The notes under the pieces were generated by a model. It was not told the origin of the DNA. It did not search any database and saw nothing but the letters and a program-made list of their open reading frames with translations. A DNA stretch of 8,710 bases, taken from the NCBI GenBank assembly GCA_017885225.1, contig JAFNGM010000196.1, positions 9,724-18,433 on the forward strand, given 5' to 3'. This document shows, one piece after another, positions 1 through 7,445 of the stretch. Position numbers and translations under genes: made by a program. The first letter of the stretch is position 1. Each line of letters begins with the position of its first letter. This DNA comes from Syntrophaceae bacterium. Lineage in GTDB: Bacteria; Desulfobacterota; Syntrophia; Syntrophales; UBA2185.

Positions 1-3000
1 GGCAGCGCACCGTAACGGATTACCCTCCCTTCAATAAAGCCCCTCAGTCCCGAGGTCATCCTGCTCTGCAGGTACGCGGGGATTTTATAGTCTGATTCAT
101 GGGCGACGGCGAGAACATAGGCCGTCAGGACATCGCTTCCCTGCCGCATAAGGGGAAAATATTTCAGAAGACCGTCCGAATCGAGGTATGACGGGAGATA
201 TTTCATCAGCGACTGCCACATGTCCCCGTTCCGGAGCGCGACAGCCTTGGATATTTTTTGTTCCAGACAGGTGTACGGATATTCCGCCATATATTCCCTG
301 ACGCCGGCAAGAGTGTGCGCCAGGACAGGCTTGACCTGCACGTACACGCCCCCTCTCCCGGAGAGGGCATCGGAGGGTTGTTCAACATCGGTCCGGAACT
401 CGTTGCGGATTTGCGTGAGAGTGGCCTGGAAGGTTCGCGCGGGGACTGCCTTTATCACCTTCTGGGAGATCTTCAGGCGGTCGTATGTGTCTCCTCCTTT
501 TTCTTTCGCGGTGACTTCATAGGAGAGCCTATCAATGTCGTAGGGAACGCTCACCGGCCATGTAATCTCTTTCGCCGCGCCGGCGGGCAGTTTCTCATAG
601 ATGGTTTCCTGCTTCTTTTTTTCTTTTCCATCCAAGGTCAATTCTATCTGCACATCCATGGATCGCTCCGAGGCGTTCCTCACCGTAAATCCGGCCCGGA
701 ATGCATCCCCCTCCCGAACAAGCAGGGGAATACCCGAAAGCAGCATCAGATCCTGCGTCGTTCTGACGGATGTGTCGCCCGTCCCGAAGAGCCCCGCGCC
801 GCCATTTGCAACGGCGACGATCCGGAAACCCGTCAGGGAGTCGTTGAGAGGAATCTTCACGGTCGCCTCTCCATTGTCATCAAGGAAGACCCTTCCCTTC
901 CAGAGAAGGAGGGTATCGAAGAGTTCCCGCGTGATCTGTTTGCCGCCTCCGCCGCCGTGAGGCAGGGCCTTAAGGCCGAAATGCCGTTTCCCGACAACCA
1001 TGGCCTGCGCCGTCGACGTCGTGAGTTCATAGGGACGTCTCCGCATCATGGCATTCAGGAGATTCCAGCTTTCATTGGGCATTAAAAGAAGCAGACCCTC
1101 ATCGACCGCGGCAATTGCCGCCTCACTCCCCTTCGGGGGAAGCTTCCCATCCGCCTTCCTCACCTTTACGCGAACATCCATTTCTTCACGGATCTTAAAC
1201 ACCTTCCTGTTCGGAATCACTTCAACATTCAATTCGTGATCCCGCCAGCCGACGTTGATCTCACCGATGCCGATCTTATACGCGGGCTTGCCGGGGTCGA
1301 AGGTTGCCGTTGGTCTGGTGCCGCTCACGCGCCCTCTCACCACAAGGACGGATACAAAAACATTAGGTGCATAATTCTTTTTGACGGGAACCTCCACAAT
1401 GGGCATCTTCCCGGACAGTTTCTGTATGGTGAAATCGACGATCCCTTCCCGCTCCACCGTTATGAGGGCCGTTGCTTCCCGGAAAGGCATCCTCACCTGG
1501 AAGCGCGCCGTTTCGCCCGGCTCGTAGCGCTTTCTCTCAGGCAGGACATCAATACGATCGTCGTTTCTCGCCGTGAACCACCAGTCGTCCTTCCCTGCAA
1601 CCCAGAGAGTATAATTGGCGGAGGCCGTATTCCCCGACTCATCTCTTACCTCCGCATGCAATATGACGCTTCCCGATACGGGAGATTTCCCCTCGCAGAA
1701 AAGTATGCCTTTCGCGTCGGTCTTTCCGGCAAAATGCCTCCCGAGCCGTTTGATCTCCGTAGTGTGTCTGTATGCGTAGAATCCACCCACGAGGCGGACG
1801 CGATGGGAAATGATTTTTTCCTGAAACAGGTCGACAATGACCTCCGCATCCTTCAGGGGCTTGCCTTTCAGATCGATGACCGCGACCTTGTATTTCAGCA
1901 GGTCTTTGGACGCGACCCACGAATCCGGCCGGATCCCGACAAGCACGCCGGCCGGGTAGAGGGTAATCCTCGTTGCGGCGGTCTGTACCTCGCCGTTGGG
2001 GTCTCTGAATTCCAGCTCGACATGAATGTCTTTGGGAGTGGCTATATCGGGAAGTTTGGTAAGTCTTGTCCTTGCCGCGCCTGCTTCATCGAGCTTCAAT
2101 TCCTGGGTAGGGAACCTTAACAATTTACCGGAGACAACAGGTTCACCCGTTTCTGTCTCTCCCGTATCCGCTTCCCCAATATCCTGCTGATCCGAGAAGC
2201 TGACAACGCCTTCTTTGAGAAGACCCCCTGCAAAAGAATACTCCGCAAAATCCGGAAATGAGACATGCCGCTCCTGCATCTCTGCCCTAAGCCTTACCGG
2301 AAGGAAGGACGCGCCACCGCCGGAGAGGTAGGACACGGAAAGATCCACATTCACCTCTTTCGGTTTAATAAGAGCGTGTGGCGGAGCCTGAACGATCCCT
2401 CTCATCAGGGGCACGCGGAATTCCTCCACGCGGAAGGACCCGGACATCCGGGCGTTTTTTAAATGGCGGCGGTAGTGCGTGGTTTCCACGCCCTCTCTTT
2501 TCTGGCCCAGGACGATCTGGTACGTCCCCAGTTTCGCGTTCTCCGGTATCTTCCAGGCGCTCTCCGCGATGCCGTTACCCTGCCATGAAAGCGGAAAACG
2601 ATACTGCTCATCGCTTCCCTGGTGCTCGATCATGATCTCATCGGGCTTCTCATCCAGGGGGATCTGGGCAAAACCGGCCGTCGTATGAACTCTTATGAGG
2701 TGCTTCATATGAACGGTCTCTCCGGCCCGAAACAGGCTTCTGTCGAGGATCGTATGGGCAATGAAACCGCTATTTTCCGAATCATACAACGAGGGCAATC
2801 GAAAGCGCCACGGCTCTATTCCATCATCCCAGCTTGAATGGGTAAAGGTCATATCTTCGGCAGTTCCGGCAAATACGAAAAGCCCGCCATAGGCAGAGCA
2901 ATGGGGTAGTATATCAACAGATGGAAGGGCTGTTTTGATGGAGGCAACGCCCCTTTCATCGGTCTTCCCCTGCCAGATTCTCTTCCCGTGGCAGTCGCGG

Positions 3001-4808
3001 ATGGAGACATACGCGCCTTTCACCGGCAGTCCTTTGTCAAGGCTCGTGACCCAGACGAGGGATGATTCCCTGCCCCATTTGAAGTGGGCGGAGAGATTCG
3101 TCACCAGGGCGGATGTGTGTACATACATGGTGGGATATTTATCCAGGCGCTGATCCTGCATAACAAGACTTACCAATGGATCGAGAGAGCCTTTGCGCGT
3201 GCCTTTGACATCGGGTGGAGCAAGAAGACGATTCCCCAGTATCTGGCTTTCCAGCTCCACAACATAGAAGCCAGCCTTGGAAAGGGGAATCCCCATCACC
3301 TCAAATGCCTTGCTGCCTCCCGGCTTTGGAATAGTGCGAGCCTTCACATCACTACTTTTAAAAAGGGAATGCTCACGTTTTGCCGCTGCAACTTTTGTCA
3401 GCCATTCGATTACCTGATCTTCGCGGGATGTCGGGATACGCCGGACCTTGCTCTCGAGTCTCTGGGTAATCGTACCGGGTTCCTCCTTTGCCGGTGCATC
3501 GGCTTTCCCTTTGCCGACACCTCTTTCCCTGTCCCCACTGTCAGGGGGAGAGGGTTCTGCCTGGTCGACATCATCAACAACCTTCAGCATGCGGGTCTTT
3601 ATGTCCGCTTCAATGTTCCGCACCGTTACGGGCAGGAGACCATCGCCTTTCAGTTCAATTATGCCGAACCGGGAAGAAAATTTCGCGAGAGGTGGATATG
3701 TATGGGTGCGCACTTCCAGGGGGAATTTGTCGAGATTCGACAGGGTCCTTCCCGCATCATCCCTGATGCTTTTGGGAATCAAAATGGAAAAAGATATATT
3801 TTCCGGGAATGGTCCCGCAAAGACCAAGGAGCGAACGAATTTTACATCTTCTTCGGTTTCAGTTTCAAATTTCGGCCTCCACACCTCGCCGCTCTTGCTT
3901 TTAAGGACTATTTGCTTCGCCATCTTCGAGGCGACCGGCGCGGTAAAGGTGAGCCTCATGGGAAGGACGGGTATGCATCCGACTCCCGGCTTTTCTCTCC
4001 CGCAGGAAAATTCCGCTCTAAAGGATATCCGGGTTTTGTAGGATACAACCTGATCTTGGGAAGTCGCCATACCGCTTGCCGATGTAACGCCCGCGCCCCA
4101 GATAAGTTTGACCTCCTTAGAGGGAGGGAAGTTCTGTTTCGCCTGCAGAAGCACAATATGGCTGTCTTCCACCGGTTCATGGACTATGCGGTAACATAGC
4201 TTTCTGAGCCATATCTTGACACTGTCTTTCCCCCTTGGATGAATCGCCTGGAGGATTTCCTCTCTTTCTTTTCCCTTGATGAGGCTCACGCCGACCTGCT
4301 CTTTGATCCCTTCAACAGAAAAGAAGACATTTTTCATTATCGATTCTTCCTTGGGTTCCGCATCGAGAACGAGAACAAAGATCTGCTTTTCATCGATTCC
4401 TTCATTGCCTTCCCAGGGCCTCGTTCCTTTCACTGCCGGACCGCCGGTGGAGAAGCGGAACATATTTTTTCCGGTGATTTCTTTTCCGGAGAGGGTCTTG
4501 ATGCCCGGCCTCAGGGTGAATTCACAGATTATCCCCGCCGGGAGGTCTCTCGCAAAATCAAAAGACCAGTTTTTCCCGTCGATCCATCTTCCCTGTCCTT
4601 TTTCGGGACAGCGGATTTCAAAAGGATCGGCGAGGCGCGGATCGCCGAAGGAGACCATCTGTTCGGAAAATCTCGCCGTCACCTGGCGGACACCTTTGAC
4701 GACACCCTCCGGTGAAAAGAATTCGATGGTGGCCTGACTGTGGGCCATGGCGGGAGTTAACAGGAGAAAAAAGAGACCGGCAGCCGCAAGGATACTTTTC
4801 TTCATCAT
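1..4808 (-). CDS. Large bacterial alpha-2-macroglobulin family protein, partial (C-terminus beyond the left edge)
   Basis: This exported protease trap is read leftward from the first of two consecutive ATG codons; TGAGG lies 7 nt before it. The frame is open without a stop for 1602 codons to the window edge, confirmed codon by codon. Order: signal peptide (1-22); an N-terminal domain starting ATIEFFSPEGVVKG with FGDPR and two Cys; a charged linker (about 412-443); an MG2 domain with DRSLFRAGETVHMK at 689; later MG domains from about residue 790 (RVEEFRVP); AAVDEGLLLLM at 1233-1243; a bait-type segment (1245-1290); the A2M/MG7 region from about 1296 (LFDTLLLWKG); and the start of the thioester domain with YPYTCLEQ (Cys1514, Gln1517). 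In this family bait cleavage exposes the thioester, which then couples to the protease. The missing C-terminus should be the rest of the thioester domain and a receptor-binding-like domain, perhaps 350-400 residues (inference). There is no lipobox Cys, so the protein is probably soluble and periplasmic. The thioester lies later than in the 1653-residue E. coli YfhM, so this is a larger subtype. Confidence 0.95.
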   Translation of the reverse strand, partial: MMKKSILAAAGLFFLLLTPAMAHSQATIEFFSPEGVVKGVRQVTARFSEQMVSFGDPRLADPFEIRCPEKGQGRWIDGKNWSFDFARDLPAGIICEFTLRPGIKTLSGKEITGKNMFRFSTGGPAVKGTRPWEGNEGIDEKQIFVLVLDAEPKEESIMKNVFFSVEGIKEQVGVSLIKGKEREEILQAIHPRGKDSVKIWLRKLCYRIVHEPVEDSHIVLLQAKQNFPPSKEVKLIWGAGVTSASGMATSQDQVVSYKTRISFRAEFSCGREKPGVGCIPVLPMRLTFTAPVASKMAKQIVLKSKSGEVWRPKFETETEEDVKFVRSLVFAGPFPENISFSILIPKSIRDDAGRTLSNLDKFPLEVRTHTYPPLAKFSSRFGIIELKGDGLLPVTVRNIEADIKTRMLKVVDDVDQAEPSPPDSGDRERGVGKGKADAPAKEEPGTITQRLESKVRRIPTSREDQVIEWLTKVAAAKREHSLFKSSDVKARTIPKPGGSKAFEVMGIPLSKAGFYVVELESQILGNRLLAPPDVKGTRKGSLDPLVSLVMQDQRLDKYPTMYVHTSALVTNLSAHFKWGRESSLVWVTSLDKGLPVKGAYVSIRDCHGKRIWQGKTDERGVASIKTALPSVDILPHCSAYGGLFVFAGTAEDMTFTHSSWDDGIEPWRFRLPSLYDSENSGFIAHTILDRSLFRAGETVHMKHLIRVHTTAGFAQIPLDEKPDEIMIEHQGSDEQYRFPLSWQGNGIAESAWKIPENAKLGTYQIVLGQKREGVETTHYRRHLKNARMSGSFRVEEFRVPLMRGIVQAPPHALIKPKEVNVDLSVSYLSGGGASFLPVRLRAEMQERHVSFPDFAEYSFAGGLLKEGVVSFSDQQDIGEADTGETETGEPVVSGKLLRFPTQELKLDEAGAARTRLTKLPDIATPKDIHVELEFRDPNGEVQTAATRITLYPAGVLVGIRPDSWVASKDLLKYKVAVIDLKGKPLKDAEVIVDLFQEKIISHRVRLVGGFYAYRHTTEIKRLGRHFAGKTDAKGILFCEGKSPVSGSVILHAEVRDESGNTASANYTLWVAGKDDWWFTARNDDRIDVLPERKRYEPGETARFQVRMPFREATALITVEREGIVDFTIQKLSGKMPIVEVPVKKNYAPNVFVSVLVVRGRVSGTRPTATFDPGKPAYKIGIGEINVGWRDHELNVEVIPNRKVFKIREEMDVRVKVRKADGKLPPKGSEAAIAAVDEGLLLLMPNESWNLLNAMMRRRPYELTTSTAQAMVVGKRHFGLKALPHGGGGGKQITRELFDTLLLWKGRVFLDDNGEATVKIPLNDSLTGFRIVAVANGGAGLFGTGDTSVRTTQDLMLLSGIPLLVREGDAFRAGFTVRNASERSMDVQIELTLDGKEKKKQETIYEKLPAGAAKEITWPVSVPYDIDRLSYEVTAKEKGGDTYDRLKISQKVIKAVPARTFQATLTQIRNEFRTDVEQPSDALSGRGGVYVQVKPVLAHTLAGVREYMAEYPYTCLEQKISKAVALRNGDMWQSLMKYLPSYLDSDGLLKYFPLMRQGSDVLTAYVLAVAHESDYKIPAYLQSRMTSGLRGFIEGRVIRYGAL
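258..269 (-). other. Thioester motif CLEQ
   Basis: Codons TGT CTG GAA CAA give Cys1514-Leu-Glu-Gln1517 within EYPYTCLEQ. In thioester-containing macroglobulins and complement proteins the Cys and Gln side chains form the internal thioester. The motif is in the same frame as the start codon at 4808, which supports an intact gene and an active coupling type rather than a YfaS-like type lacking the thioester. Confidence 0.93.
351..367. repeat. Perfect inverted repeat CCCTCTCC-C-GGAGAGGG inside the A2M gene
   Basis: The arms are 8 bp and identical, with a one-base centre. The repeat lies within codons for DALSGRGG just ahead of the thioester domain. That peptide looks like a normal part of the family, so the palindrome may be a coincidence of codon choice. 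It resembles the arms of the imperfect repeat at 3527-3554. Confidence 0.6.
939..1076 (-). other. Bait-type region of the A2M protein
   Basis: Residues about 1245-1290 lie between the AAVDEGLLLL strand and the LFDTLLLW start of the next MG domain, the place where macroglobulins carry the protease bait. The segment holds MMRRRP, then TSTAQAMVVGKRHFG, and ends in five glycines (residues 1285-1289). Its several Arg and Lys residues offer trypsin-like cleavage points and the glycines a flexible hinge. The assignment rests on position and composition; no cleavage site is proven. Confidence 0.65.
3527..3554. repeat. Imperfect inverted repeat (CCCTGTCCCC / GGGGAGAGGG) inside the A2M gene
   Basis: Two 10-bp arms pair with one mismatch around an 8-base centre, ACTGTCAG. 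The repeat encodes PSPPDSGDRE at residues 419-428, the core of a charged, proline-rich linker that looks poorly conserved. It resembles the GC-rich REP-like intergenic palindromes of many proteobacterial genomes. An in-frame insertion of such an element is an inference. Confidence 0.55.
4743..4808 (-). other. Sec signal peptide of the A2M protein
   Basis: The first 22 residues are a textbook type I signal: MMKK basic start, a hydrophobic core (ILAAAGLFFLLL), then TPAMA with small residues at -1 and -3. A second possible cleavage point follows HSQA at residue 26. No cysteine follows the core, so lipidation is not expected, unlike several lipoprotein-type bacterial macroglobulins. Confidence 0.85.
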
Positions 4809-4936
4809 TTTTACGCCTCACTTCTCTTGGAATTGACTATCTACATACCGTTGACAACACGATGTGCGATTCTATTTCGCCGCATTAGAATGTGACAGAT
4901 TCTTGATAGTTGTTACGAGACCGCATTTATGGGGGA

Positions 4937-4965
4937 AGTATATAGAAAATCGACCTGTTTGTTAA
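4937..4965 (-). promoter_or_regulatory. Predicted sigma70 promoter of the A2M gene
   Basis: On the minus strand TTAACA (4960-4965) is followed after 17 bases by TATACT (4937-4942), each one base from consensus. The predicted start near 4930 leaves an untranslated leader of about 120 nt before the ATG at 4808. No clear riboswitch or hairpin was recognised in that leader. Confidence 0.55.
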
Positions 4966-4985
4966 TAATAAAAGAATAAAATAAA

Positions 4986-4998
4986 TGACATCATGTCA
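4986..4998. promoter_or_regulatory. Operator-like inverted repeat TGACAT-C-ATGTCA between divergent promoters
   Basis: Two perfect 6-bp arms flank one central base. The centre (4992) lies about 62 bp upstream of the predicted A2M start and about 58 bp upstream of the predicted rightward start, the usual spot for an activator site of the CRP/FNR class I kind. TGAC-N5-GTCA is reminiscent of such sites, but the regulator is unknown. Confidence 0.4.
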
Positions 4999-5014
4999 CG
5001 CCCATAAATAATTC

Positions 5015-5043
5015 TTGCACTATATATTGTAGTATGATAATAA
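5015..5043 (+). promoter_or_regulatory. Predicted promoter of the small membrane protein / citrate synthase genes
   Basis: TTGCAC (5015-5020) and TAATAA (5038-5043) are spaced by 17 bases, putting the start near 5050. The -10 is only moderate, and an overlapping TATGATAAT allows other registers. The surroundings are strongly AT-rich. Confidence 0.4.
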
Positions 5044-5049
5044 TTGACC

Positions 5050-5061
5050 ACAATATATTGT
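5050..5061. promoter_or_regulatory. Perfect 12-bp palindrome ACAATATATTGT at the predicted transcription start
   Basis: The palindrome overlaps the predicted +1 and lies 28 bp before the ATG at 5090. Its right portion ATATATTGTA (5053-5062) also occurs at 5022-5031 inside the promoter spacer, 31 bp away, about three helical turns. This layout suits a repressor binding two sites on one DNA face, but AT-rich palindromes also arise by chance. Confidence 0.4.
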
Positions 5062-5089
5062 ATTTAGATTGATTTGAGGAGGTTTGACT

Positions 5090-5317
5090 ATGGGAATCAA
5101 AGCACTCAGAGTCGACGACATAGAAACTGCGCGATTGGGATCAAGAGGCGTCATGTCAAAACCAAACCCGTTGAAGAAATTCAGGCGTTTCATAGAACAC
5201 AGCAACTGGGATGAAGAGCTGCTGAAGTATGAAAAATGGGTCAATGCAAGCTGCATGGCTGTCATTGCCATATCTGTCGTGTTTTTCTTCCCTGTCGCGC
5301 TCTCTGTTCTTCGGTGA
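5090..5317 (+). CDS. Small single-span (tail-anchored type) membrane protein, unknown function
   Basis: This 75-residue protein belongs to no family I recognise. The ATG at 5090 is chosen because GAGGAGG (5076-5082) ends 7 nt before it; an upstream TTG at 5084 would sit too close to that site. Residues 1-50 are soluble and charged: LRVDDIETARLGSRG, then a basic stretch NPLKKFRRF (26-34), then an acidic/aromatic helix-like part (WDEELLKYEKW, 40-50). Residues about 53-73 are one hydrophobic segment, ASCMAVIAISVVFFFPVALS, ending LR. The Lys/Arg patch before the helix and the very short tail suggest a cytosolic N-terminus and a C-terminal anchor. The gene precedes citrate synthase by 75 bp with no obvious terminator between, so co-transcription is plausible. 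A link to citrate metabolism is speculation. Confidence 0.75.
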   Translation: MGIKALRVDDIETARLGSRGVMSKPNPLKKFRRFIEHSNWDEELLKYEKWVNASCMAVIAISVVFFFPVALSVLR

Positions 5318-5392
5318 TACAGGGGAGAGCGGCACGAGAGACATTCGATAAACAGTCACGCACACGATACACGCAATCACGAAGGAGCTCAC

Positions 5393-6535
5393 ATGGAAAG
5401 CAAGCCCTATGCGAAAGGCCTTGAAGGGGTAATTGCTGATGAAAGCAGCATTTGTAAAATCGACGGCGCGAAAGGAAAACTTTACTACAGGGAATACTCT
5501 ATTGAGGAGCTCGCCGCCCACTCAAATTATGAGGAAGTGTGCTATCTCCTTCTCTATGAGAAGCTGCCGACGCTTGCCGAGCTGAAGGATTTCTCCCAAC
5601 GGATGCGGGAATGCCGCCCTCTCGTCCAGCCTATACTGGATATGATACAGTCTTTCCCTGCGTCCGCCCATCCCATGGAGCTATTACAGTCATCCGTCTC
5701 CTACTTGAGCGGCTATGTGCAACACCGCATTGCGCACTCCGCCACGTGCAATTGCCGCAACACCCTGTATCAGGTATCACAGCTTTCCAGCGTCGTGGCG
5801 ACCTACGGCCGCTACCGGGAAGGCAAGAAATATGTGCCGCCGCGCATGGACCTCTCGCATGGGGCAAATTTCCTGTATATGCTCCATGGCACTGAACCTG
5901 ACCCCGTCGAAGGGGAAATTATGGATAAATGCCTGCTCCTTCATGCGGAACATGATTTTAACGCATCCACGTTTGCCGCGCGGGTCGTCGCGTCAACCCT
6001 TTCAACCTGTTACTGCAGCATCTCGAGCGCCATCGGCGCACTCTATGGTTCGCTCCACGGCGGGGCAAATCAGCATGTCGTCGAAATGGCCGAGGAAATC
6101 GGGGACAAGAATAATGTAGCCCCATGGATGGAGAAAGCCTTTGCCCAGAAGAGGAAGGTGATGGGCATGGGCCACCGCGAATACAAGGCAAAAGACCCGC
6201 GGGCGAACATCATACAGCAATACCTTGTAGAGCTCTCGGAAAAGAAGCAGGACTTCCGGTACTACGAGATTTTGCAGGAAGTGGAAAAAGTATTCCGCGG
6301 GAAGATGGAGACTGCCGGCAAGCCCATTTATCCGAATGTGGATTTTTACTCCGGCGCCGTCTATCGGCTGCTGGGAATTCCCGCCATCCTCTTTACCCCG
6401 ATTTTTGCTATGGGAAGAGTTGCCGGATGGCTCGCCCATATTCTCGAACAGAGGAGCGATAACCGCATCTATCGCCCGGAAAGCCTGTGGAAAGGGCCTG
6501 AACCCCGCGCCTATGTTCCCATAGAAAAGCGGTAA
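5393..6535 (+). CDS. gltA: Citrate synthase, short (about 380-residue) type
   Basis: The product condenses acetyl-CoA with oxaloacetate to citrate at the entry to the TCA cycle, in the cytosol. It is complete at 380 residues, the length of the Gram-positive/archaeal-type enzymes and of 2-methylcitrate synthases. The N-terminus has GLEGVIADESSICKIDG and LYYREYSIEELA, typical of this type. The core has LLHAEHDFNASTFAARV (182-198), the catalytic His222 in GSLHGGAN, His261 in GMGHREYKAKDPR, and Asp317 in YPNVDFYSG; Arg270 and Arg342 (GRVAGW) fit the conserved substrate arginines. AAGGAG lies 5 nt before the ATG. Sequence alone does not exclude 2-methylcitrate synthase, but no prpB or prpD gene is nearby. 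It lies downstream of the small membrane protein gene and converges on the aldo/keto reductase gene. Confidence 0.93.
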   Translation: MESKPYAKGLEGVIADESSICKIDGAKGKLYYREYSIEELAAHSNYEEVCYLLLYEKLPTLAELKDFSQRMRECRPLVQPILDMIQSFPASAHPMELLQSSVSYLSGYVQHRIAHSATCNCRNTLYQVSQLSSVVATYGRYREGKKYVPPRMDLSHGANFLYMLHGTEPDPVEGEIMDKCLLLHAEHDFNASTFAARVVASTLSTCYCSISSAIGALYGSLHGGANQHVVEMAEEIGDKNNVAPWMEKAFAQKRKVMGMGHREYKAKDPRANIIQQYLVELSEKKQDFRYYEILQEVEKVFRGKMETAGKPIYPNVDFYSGAVYRLLGIPAILFTPIFAMGRVAGWLAHILEQRSDNRIYRPESLWKGPEPRAYVPIEKR

Positions 6536-6599
6536 GGAACAACTCTTCAATTATTGCCGCTCGATAAGAATGGGTAATGGTGAAAGTAATAGTAATGGC

Positions 6600-7430
6600 T
6601 CAGGGCTTATAGTACATAAGCTCCTGTGCGTAAGGGGCGACCAAGTCGATGAGGCGGCCCATCTCCTTCTCTTTCAGCGGAACAAATGACCGGGCGCACC
6701 TCACGTTCTCTTCAAGTTGTGCAATTGTGTCACAGCCGATGATCGCCGTTGTTACGGGATGGGAGAGGGCGAAACGATAGAACGGCTCTACCGATTCGAC
6801 TCCGGGAATTTGCGTTGCCATTCCCCTGAAATAGACCTTCATGGCAATGATCCCCATATCTTTTTGCAGGGCATGAGGCAGGAGATCTTTGATGAAACTG
6901 CGGTAGTGCGGTTCAGCGGGATTGACCGGCATAAGCACCGTATCGAAATCGGCAAGCTCAATGCAGCGCCGGATGATCAACGGATCTTCATGGCCCGTGA
7001 CACCGATAAAACGCACGAGCCCCTTCTCCTTTGCCTCCCGGAATGCCTCGAGCGCGCCCCCGCGCGCGGTGACCTCCTCAATATCCGCTTCGGTCCTCAT
7101 ATCGTGCATCTGCCAGAGGTCGAGATGGTCCGTCTTTATGGTTTTGAGCGTATCGGTAATATGCGCAAGGGCGCCCTTCCTGTCGCGGGCATGGGATTTG
7201 CCGGCAAGGAAAATGTCTTTCCTCCGCTCACCCAACGCCTTCCCATGGTATGATTCGCATCCCGCATAGGCCTTGGCCGAATCGAAATAATTGAGTCCCA
7301 AATCGATGGCACGGTTGATCAGCGCATACGCTTCTCGCTCGCGGCCGTGCGTCCTGAGGACACCCTCGCCTCCGAGGCCCAGGATTGTCAGATCCACACT
7401 GGTTTTGCCGAGTCTTCGTTTCGGGATCAT
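6600..7430 (-). CDS. Aldo/keto reductase family oxidoreductase
   Basis: This 276-residue cytosolic protein folds as a TIM barrel and should reduce a carbonyl substrate with NAD(P)H. It starts MIPKRRLGKTSVDL, the usual N-terminus of the family, so the ATG at 7430 is trusted although no good ribosome site precedes it. The catalytic tetrad is complete: Asp50 (NYFDSAKAY), Tyr55, Lys78 (LAGKSHARD) and His109 (LWQMHDM). GLVRFIGVTGH (137-147) and the cofactor-side IIGCDTIAQLEEN (230-242) match the family. It ends at ELMYYKP, without the C-terminal iron-sulfur extension seen in some anaerobe homologues. The gene follows the lysine-rich micro-gene by 25 nt on the same strand, suggesting shared transcription and perhaps translational coupling. 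The substrate is unknown. It converges with citrate synthase; the 64-bp gap shows no clear terminator hairpin. Confidence 0.93.
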   Translation of the reverse strand: MIPKRRLGKTSVDLTILGLGGEGVLRTHGREREAYALINRAIDLGLNYFDSAKAYAGCESYHGKALGERRKDIFLAGKSHARDRKGALAHITDTLKTIKTDHLDLWQMHDMRTEADIEEVTARGGALEAFREAKEKGLVRFIGVTGHEDPLIIRRCIELADFDTVLMPVNPAEPHYRSFIKDLLPHALQKDMGIIAMKVYFRGMATQIPGVESVEPFYRFALSHPVTTAIIGCDTIAQLEENVRCARSFVPLKEKEMGRLIDLVAPYAQELMYYKP

Positions 7431-7445
7431 AGTGATACTGAGTTG

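Noticed and set aside
258..4715. Long plus-strand open frames (for example 258-1085, 1236-2120, 3084-4199, 4239-4715) that could be read as genes
   Set aside because: All lie antisense to the continuous A2M frame, whose translation has clear family motifs from start to edge. Their translations have no recognisable domains and no consistent ribosome sites.
4618..4821. Minus-strand 67-codon frame overlapping the A2M start
   Set aside because: It is out of frame with the A2M gene. The A2M frame begins with a signal peptide and a better-placed ribosome site.
5020..5521. Minus-strand frames over the small membrane protein gene and citrate synthase start (5020-5271, 5156-5521)
   Set aside because: They are antisense to genes with strong ribosome sites and family support, and would run through the promoter region.
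6002..6550. Minus-strand 182-codon frame inside citrate synthase
   Set aside because: It is an antisense shadow; the plus strand encodes all citrate synthase motifs.
6536..6599. A bidirectional terminator between the convergent citrate synthase and aldo/keto reductase genes
   Set aside because: The gap contains direct GTAATGG repeats but no inverted repeat followed by a T-run on either strand.
6717..7269. Plus-strand frames across the aldo/keto reductase
   Set aside because: They are antisense to a reductase with a complete catalytic tetrad.
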